From: QQVM01 sp964544885
GTDB taxonomy: Bacteria > Bacteroidota > Bacteroidia > AKYH767-A > 2013-40CM-41-45
DNA: 64,000 nucleotides
Assembly (NCBI GenBank): GCA_964544885.1
Contig: CAZJDX010000008.1
Coordinates: 1 to 64,000, forward strand
Direction: 5' to 3'
The notes under the pieces were generated by a model. The model was given only the letters and a program-made list of their open reading frames with translations. It made no database searches and was not told the DNA's origin. The first letter of the stretch is position 1. Every line of letters begins with the position of its first letter. Made by a program: the position numbers and the translations under genes. This document shows, in pieces, positions 61,693 through 64,000 of the stretch.

Positions 61693-62805
61693 ATGAGAGT
61701 TGCGCTAATCACCGGAATAACAGGACAAGACGGAGCCTACCTGGCGGAATTCCTCCTGAAAAAGGGGTATATGGTTCACGGTATAAAAAGAAGAAGCTCA
61801 TTATTCAACACCGACAGGATAGACCATCTTTATTTAGACCCTCACGAAAAGAATGTAAACTTTAAACTTCATTACGGTGACCTTACCGACAGTACAAACC
61901 TGATCAGAATTATCCAGGAGGTAAAACCTGATGAAATATATAATCTGGGAGCCATGTCACATGTGATGGTCAGTTTTGAAACTCCGGAATACACGGCCAA
62001 CACCGATGCACTTGGCACCTTGAGAATTCTGGAAGCAGTACGGTTGCTGGGCCTGAGCAAGAGAACCAAAATATACCAGGCTTCATCTTCGGAACTTTAC
62101 GGTCTTGTACAGGAAACTCCCCAGTCAGAAAAAACGCCTTTTTATCCACGCTCACCTTATGCAGCTGCCAAACTCTATGCCTACTGGATCACGGTCAACT
62201 ACAGGGAAGCTTACGGCATGTTTGCAGTGAATGGAATATTATTTAATCATGAATCCCCTTTGCGCGGCGAAACCTTTGTATCCAGAAAGATTACCAGAGG
62301 TGTCGCAAGAATAGCTCTTGGATTACAAGACCAGTTGTTCATGGGAAACCTGAATGCACAACGCGACTGGGGACATGCAAAGGACTATATTGAAGCCATG
62401 TGGCTCATGCTTCAGCAAGAGAATCCTGAAGATTATGTTATTGCTACCGGCACCACTACCCCTGTGCGTGAATTTTTACGACTTGCATTTATGGAAGCTG
62501 GCATAGAACTGGAATTCCGCGGGGAAGGCTCAGAGGAGAAAGCCTATGTAAAAAAATGCCATATGAAGGAGTTTATCCTTCCTGAGGGGAAATTGGTTAT
62601 GTCTGTGGATCCTCATTATTTCAGGCCGACAGAGGTAGATCTGCTCATTGGCGATGCCTCAAAAGCCCGGAAACAATTAGGCTGGAATCCGCAATACACC
62701 CTACCCATGCTGGTGAAAGAAATGGTTGCATCCGATATTGATTTGTTCAGAAAGGACAAGTACCTGAAAGAAGGCGGACATAAAGTCTACAATTATCATG
62801 AATAA
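61693..62805 (+). CDS. gmd: GDP-mannose 4,6-dehydratase
   Basis: A 370-residue extended SDR enzyme making GDP-4-keto-6-deoxymannose. Motifs: GITGQDGAYLAEFLL (cofactor), GIKRRSSLFNTDRID, SSSELYGLVQETPQSE, YPRSPYAAAKLYAY with the YxxxK pair, and FNHESPLRGETFVSRKITR. Its stop overlaps fcl by 8 bases; together they convert GDP-mannose to GDP-L-fucose for surface glycans. Confidence 0.97.
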   Translation: MRVALITGITGQDGAYLAEFLLKKGYMVHGIKRRSSLFNTDRIDHLYLDPHEKNVNFKLHYGDLTDSTNLIRIIQEVKPDEIYNLGAMSHVMVSFETPEYTANTDALGTLRILEAVRLLGLSKRTKIYQASSSELYGLVQETPQSEKTPFYPRSPYAAAKLYAYWITVNYREAYGMFAVNGILFNHESPLRGETFVSRKITRGVARIALGLQDQLFMGNLNAQRDWGHAKDYIEAMWLMLQQENPEDYVIATGTTTPVREFLRLAFMEAGIELEFRGEGSEEKAYVKKCHMKEFILPEGKLVMSVDPHYFRPTEVDLLIGDASKARKQLGWNPQYTLPMLVKEMVASDIDLFRKDKYLKEGGHKVYNYHE

Positions 62806-63736
62806 GTCGGACAAAATATATGTTGCCGGTCATACAGGAATGGTAGGTTCAGCCATTGTACGTTTGCTGCAGGCAAACGGATTTTCTTTAATCCTGTCAC
62901 GGCGCTCCTCAGAACTTGACCTGAGAAATCAAAAGGAAGTTGAAGATTTTTTCAGTCAGGAAAGGCCGGATTATGTTTTTCTCGCCGCTGCAAAAGTCGG
63001 TGGGATTCATGCAAACAATACCTACAGGGCCGACTTCCTATATGAGAACCTGGCCATTGAAATGAATGTGATTCACAGCTCATATAAATATAAGGTTAAC
63101 AAACTTTTATTTCTGGGATCTTCCTGCATTTATCCAAAAAATGCCCCTCAACCACTTAAAGAAGAATATCTGCTTAGTGGCTTATTGGAAAGCACCAATG
63201 AACCCTATGCCATAGCTAAAATTGCGGGGATCAAGTTATGTGAGAATTACCGGCATCAGTACGGATGTAATTTTATTTCGGCGATGCCAACGAATCTTTA
63301 CGGCCCGAATGATAATTACGACCTTCTGAATTCTCATGTCTTGCCTGCGCTGATCCGCAAATTCCATGAAGCGAAACTGAAAAAAAGTCCGACAGTTGAA
63401 ATTTGGGGTAGCGGAAAACCTCTGAGAGAATTTCTTCATGTTGACGACCTTGCATCAGCCTGCGTGTTCCTTATGAATAATTACAATGATAGTCTTTTCG
63501 TAAATGTTGGTTTCGGAGAAGACATAAGTATTCTATCGCTGGCAGAGATGATCAAAAACATTGTCGGATATGAGGGTGAGATCGTATTGAATACCGACAA
63601 ACCCGACGGCACCTATAAGAAACTGCTCGATTCCTCACGGATCATGGAGATGGGTTGGAAACCGGAAATACATCTCAAAGAAGGTATTCGCATGACCTAT
63701 GAAGCCTATAAGAATGAGTTTGCTTTTGCAGGCTGA
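62798..63736 (+). CDS. fcl: GDP-L-fucose synthase
   Basis: A 312-residue epimerase-reductase. Motifs: VAGHTGMVGSAIVRLL, AAAKVGGIHANNTYRADFLYENL, LGSSCIYPKNAPQPL, NEPYAIAKIAGIKLCE with the YxxxK pair, and NLYGPNDNYDLLNSHVLPALIRKFHEA. Translation-coupled to gmd. It completes GDP-L-fucose synthesis. Confidence 0.97.
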   Translation: MNKSDKIYVAGHTGMVGSAIVRLLQANGFSLILSRRSSELDLRNQKEVEDFFSQERPDYVFLAAAKVGGIHANNTYRADFLYENLAIEMNVIHSSYKYKVNKLLFLGSSCIYPKNAPQPLKEEYLLSGLLESTNEPYAIAKIAGIKLCENYRHQYGCNFISAMPTNLYGPNDNYDLLNSHVLPALIRKFHEAKLKKSPTVEIWGSGKPLREFLHVDDLASACVFLMNNYNDSLFVNVGFGEDISILSLAEMIKNIVGYEGEIVLNTDKPDGTYKKLLDSSRIMEMGWKPEIHLKEGIRMTYEAYKNEFAFAG

Positions 63737-63866
63737 TTTACGCTCTACACTTTTTAACAGTTACCTGCTTACAACGTAGTTTTCTTCCGGTCAGGACTGC
63801 AGAATTTATTCGTTTTTTTCGTATCCGTCGTATTGTAGATTGACGGGGAAAAATCATTGAAAACGA

Positions 63867-64000
63867 ATGAAAAAGCTTGTAACGCTATTCCTCATTTTTT
63901 TAGTTTCATTCGGCATGGCAAGCAGTCAATGTCCGAATTCACAATTCAGCGCAGCCGGACCGGTTTGTGCGGATATTCCCATCAACTTTTCCAATACTTC
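63867..64000 (+). CDS. Start of a secreted protein (partial)
   Basis: ATG at 63867 opens a frame that continues past the window end. A signal peptide (KKLVTLFLIFLVSFGMASSQ) is followed by CPNSQFSAAGPVCADIPINFSNT, which resembles the beginning of PKD/Ig-like surface proteins of Bacteroidota that are usually T9SS substrates. Only 44 codons are visible, so nothing more can be said. Confidence 0.75.
   Translation, partial: MKKLVTLFLIFLVSFGMASSQCPNSQFSAAGPVCADIPINFSNT

Noticed and set aside
1..64000. tRNA, rRNA, tmRNA, CRISPR, IS or prophage signals
   Set aside because: I looked for CCA-ended cloverleaf patterns, regularly spaced repeats, transposase motifs and phage structural genes and saw none; small RNAs without strong structure could be missed by eye.

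Overview
The window is ordinary chromosomal DNA of a member of the Bacteroidota, probably an uncultured relative of the Chitinophagales/Cytophagales/Flavobacteriales. The support is seen directly in the sequence. Secreted proteins end in type IX secretion (T9SS) sorting domains. Several families typical of the phylum are present: DUF3276 (PUR-like), DUF5683, DUF2723, head-GIN/PadR/PspC and a BatA-type N-terminus. Promoters look like the Bacteroidota -33/-7 type (TTTG or TTG, about 18-22 nt, then TAnnTTTG). Many genes lack a Shine-Dalgarno sequence. I see no rRNA, tRNA, CRISPR array, insertion sequence, prophage or attachment site. Coding density is high and almost every gap is under 350 bases.

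Layout. 1-5 kb: a receiver-like protein lacking the phosphoacceptor Asp, a DUF2400 protein, a BatA-like VWA membrane protein and a dihydroorotase homologue lacking most metal ligands. 5-11 kb: a low-molecular-weight phosphatase and a short RsmI paralogue, then on the minus strand nrnA, two FKBP lipoproteins and a T9SS-exported subtilisin. 11-19 kb: a class III aminotransferase, a two-component system, a PhyH dioxygenase with an SDR enzyme, nth, and an ECF sigma factor with a small partner. 19-30 kb: a UvrA paralogue, DUF3276, UPF0173, parA-parB, DUF5683, dapB, lepB, an acyl-CoA reductase and a ferredoxin. 30-42 kb: a class V aminotransferase with DUF1015 (likely serine pathway), glutathione peroxidase, YggS, an EamA transporter, DUF2723, aroQ, xerD-GH16-DUF486 in overlapping order, an acyl-CoA carboxylase beta subunit and a MazG-like hydrolase. 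42-50 kb: a large T9SS protein with an unknown N-terminal region, the translation operon thrS-infC-rpmI-rplT, a TPR lipoprotein and recA. 50-54.5 kb: a GIN-PadR-PspC operon with an apparent operator, and an FkpA-like isomerase. 54.6 kb to the end: an exopolysaccharide locus (GT4, Wza-like exporter, Wzc-like tyrosine kinase, rfbC, a WecA/MraY-type transferase, gmd, fcl), interrupted by rdgB, and the start of another secreted protein.

How the genes work together. The surface-polysaccharide genes form a coherent set: lipid-linked initiation, GDP-fucose and dTDP-rhamnose-type sugar supply, glycosyl transfer, chain-length control and export. Secretion and envelope folding are represented by lepB, three FKBP proteins and the T9SS cargo. 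Genome maintenance is represented by uvrA, recA, nth, xerD and parAB.

The observations I consider most worth checking are: infC starts on AUA behind a near-perfect Shine-Dalgarno sequence and would be truncated by an ATG/GTG/TTG-only gene caller; the GIN-PadR-PspC operon has a perfect inverted repeat over its promoter; the dihydroorotase homologue is probably non-catalytic; and the Wzc-like kinase carries a tyrosine-glycine repeat tail. I did not find a clearly new multi-gene system; the GIN-PadR-PspC operon is the best candidate for poorly described biology.
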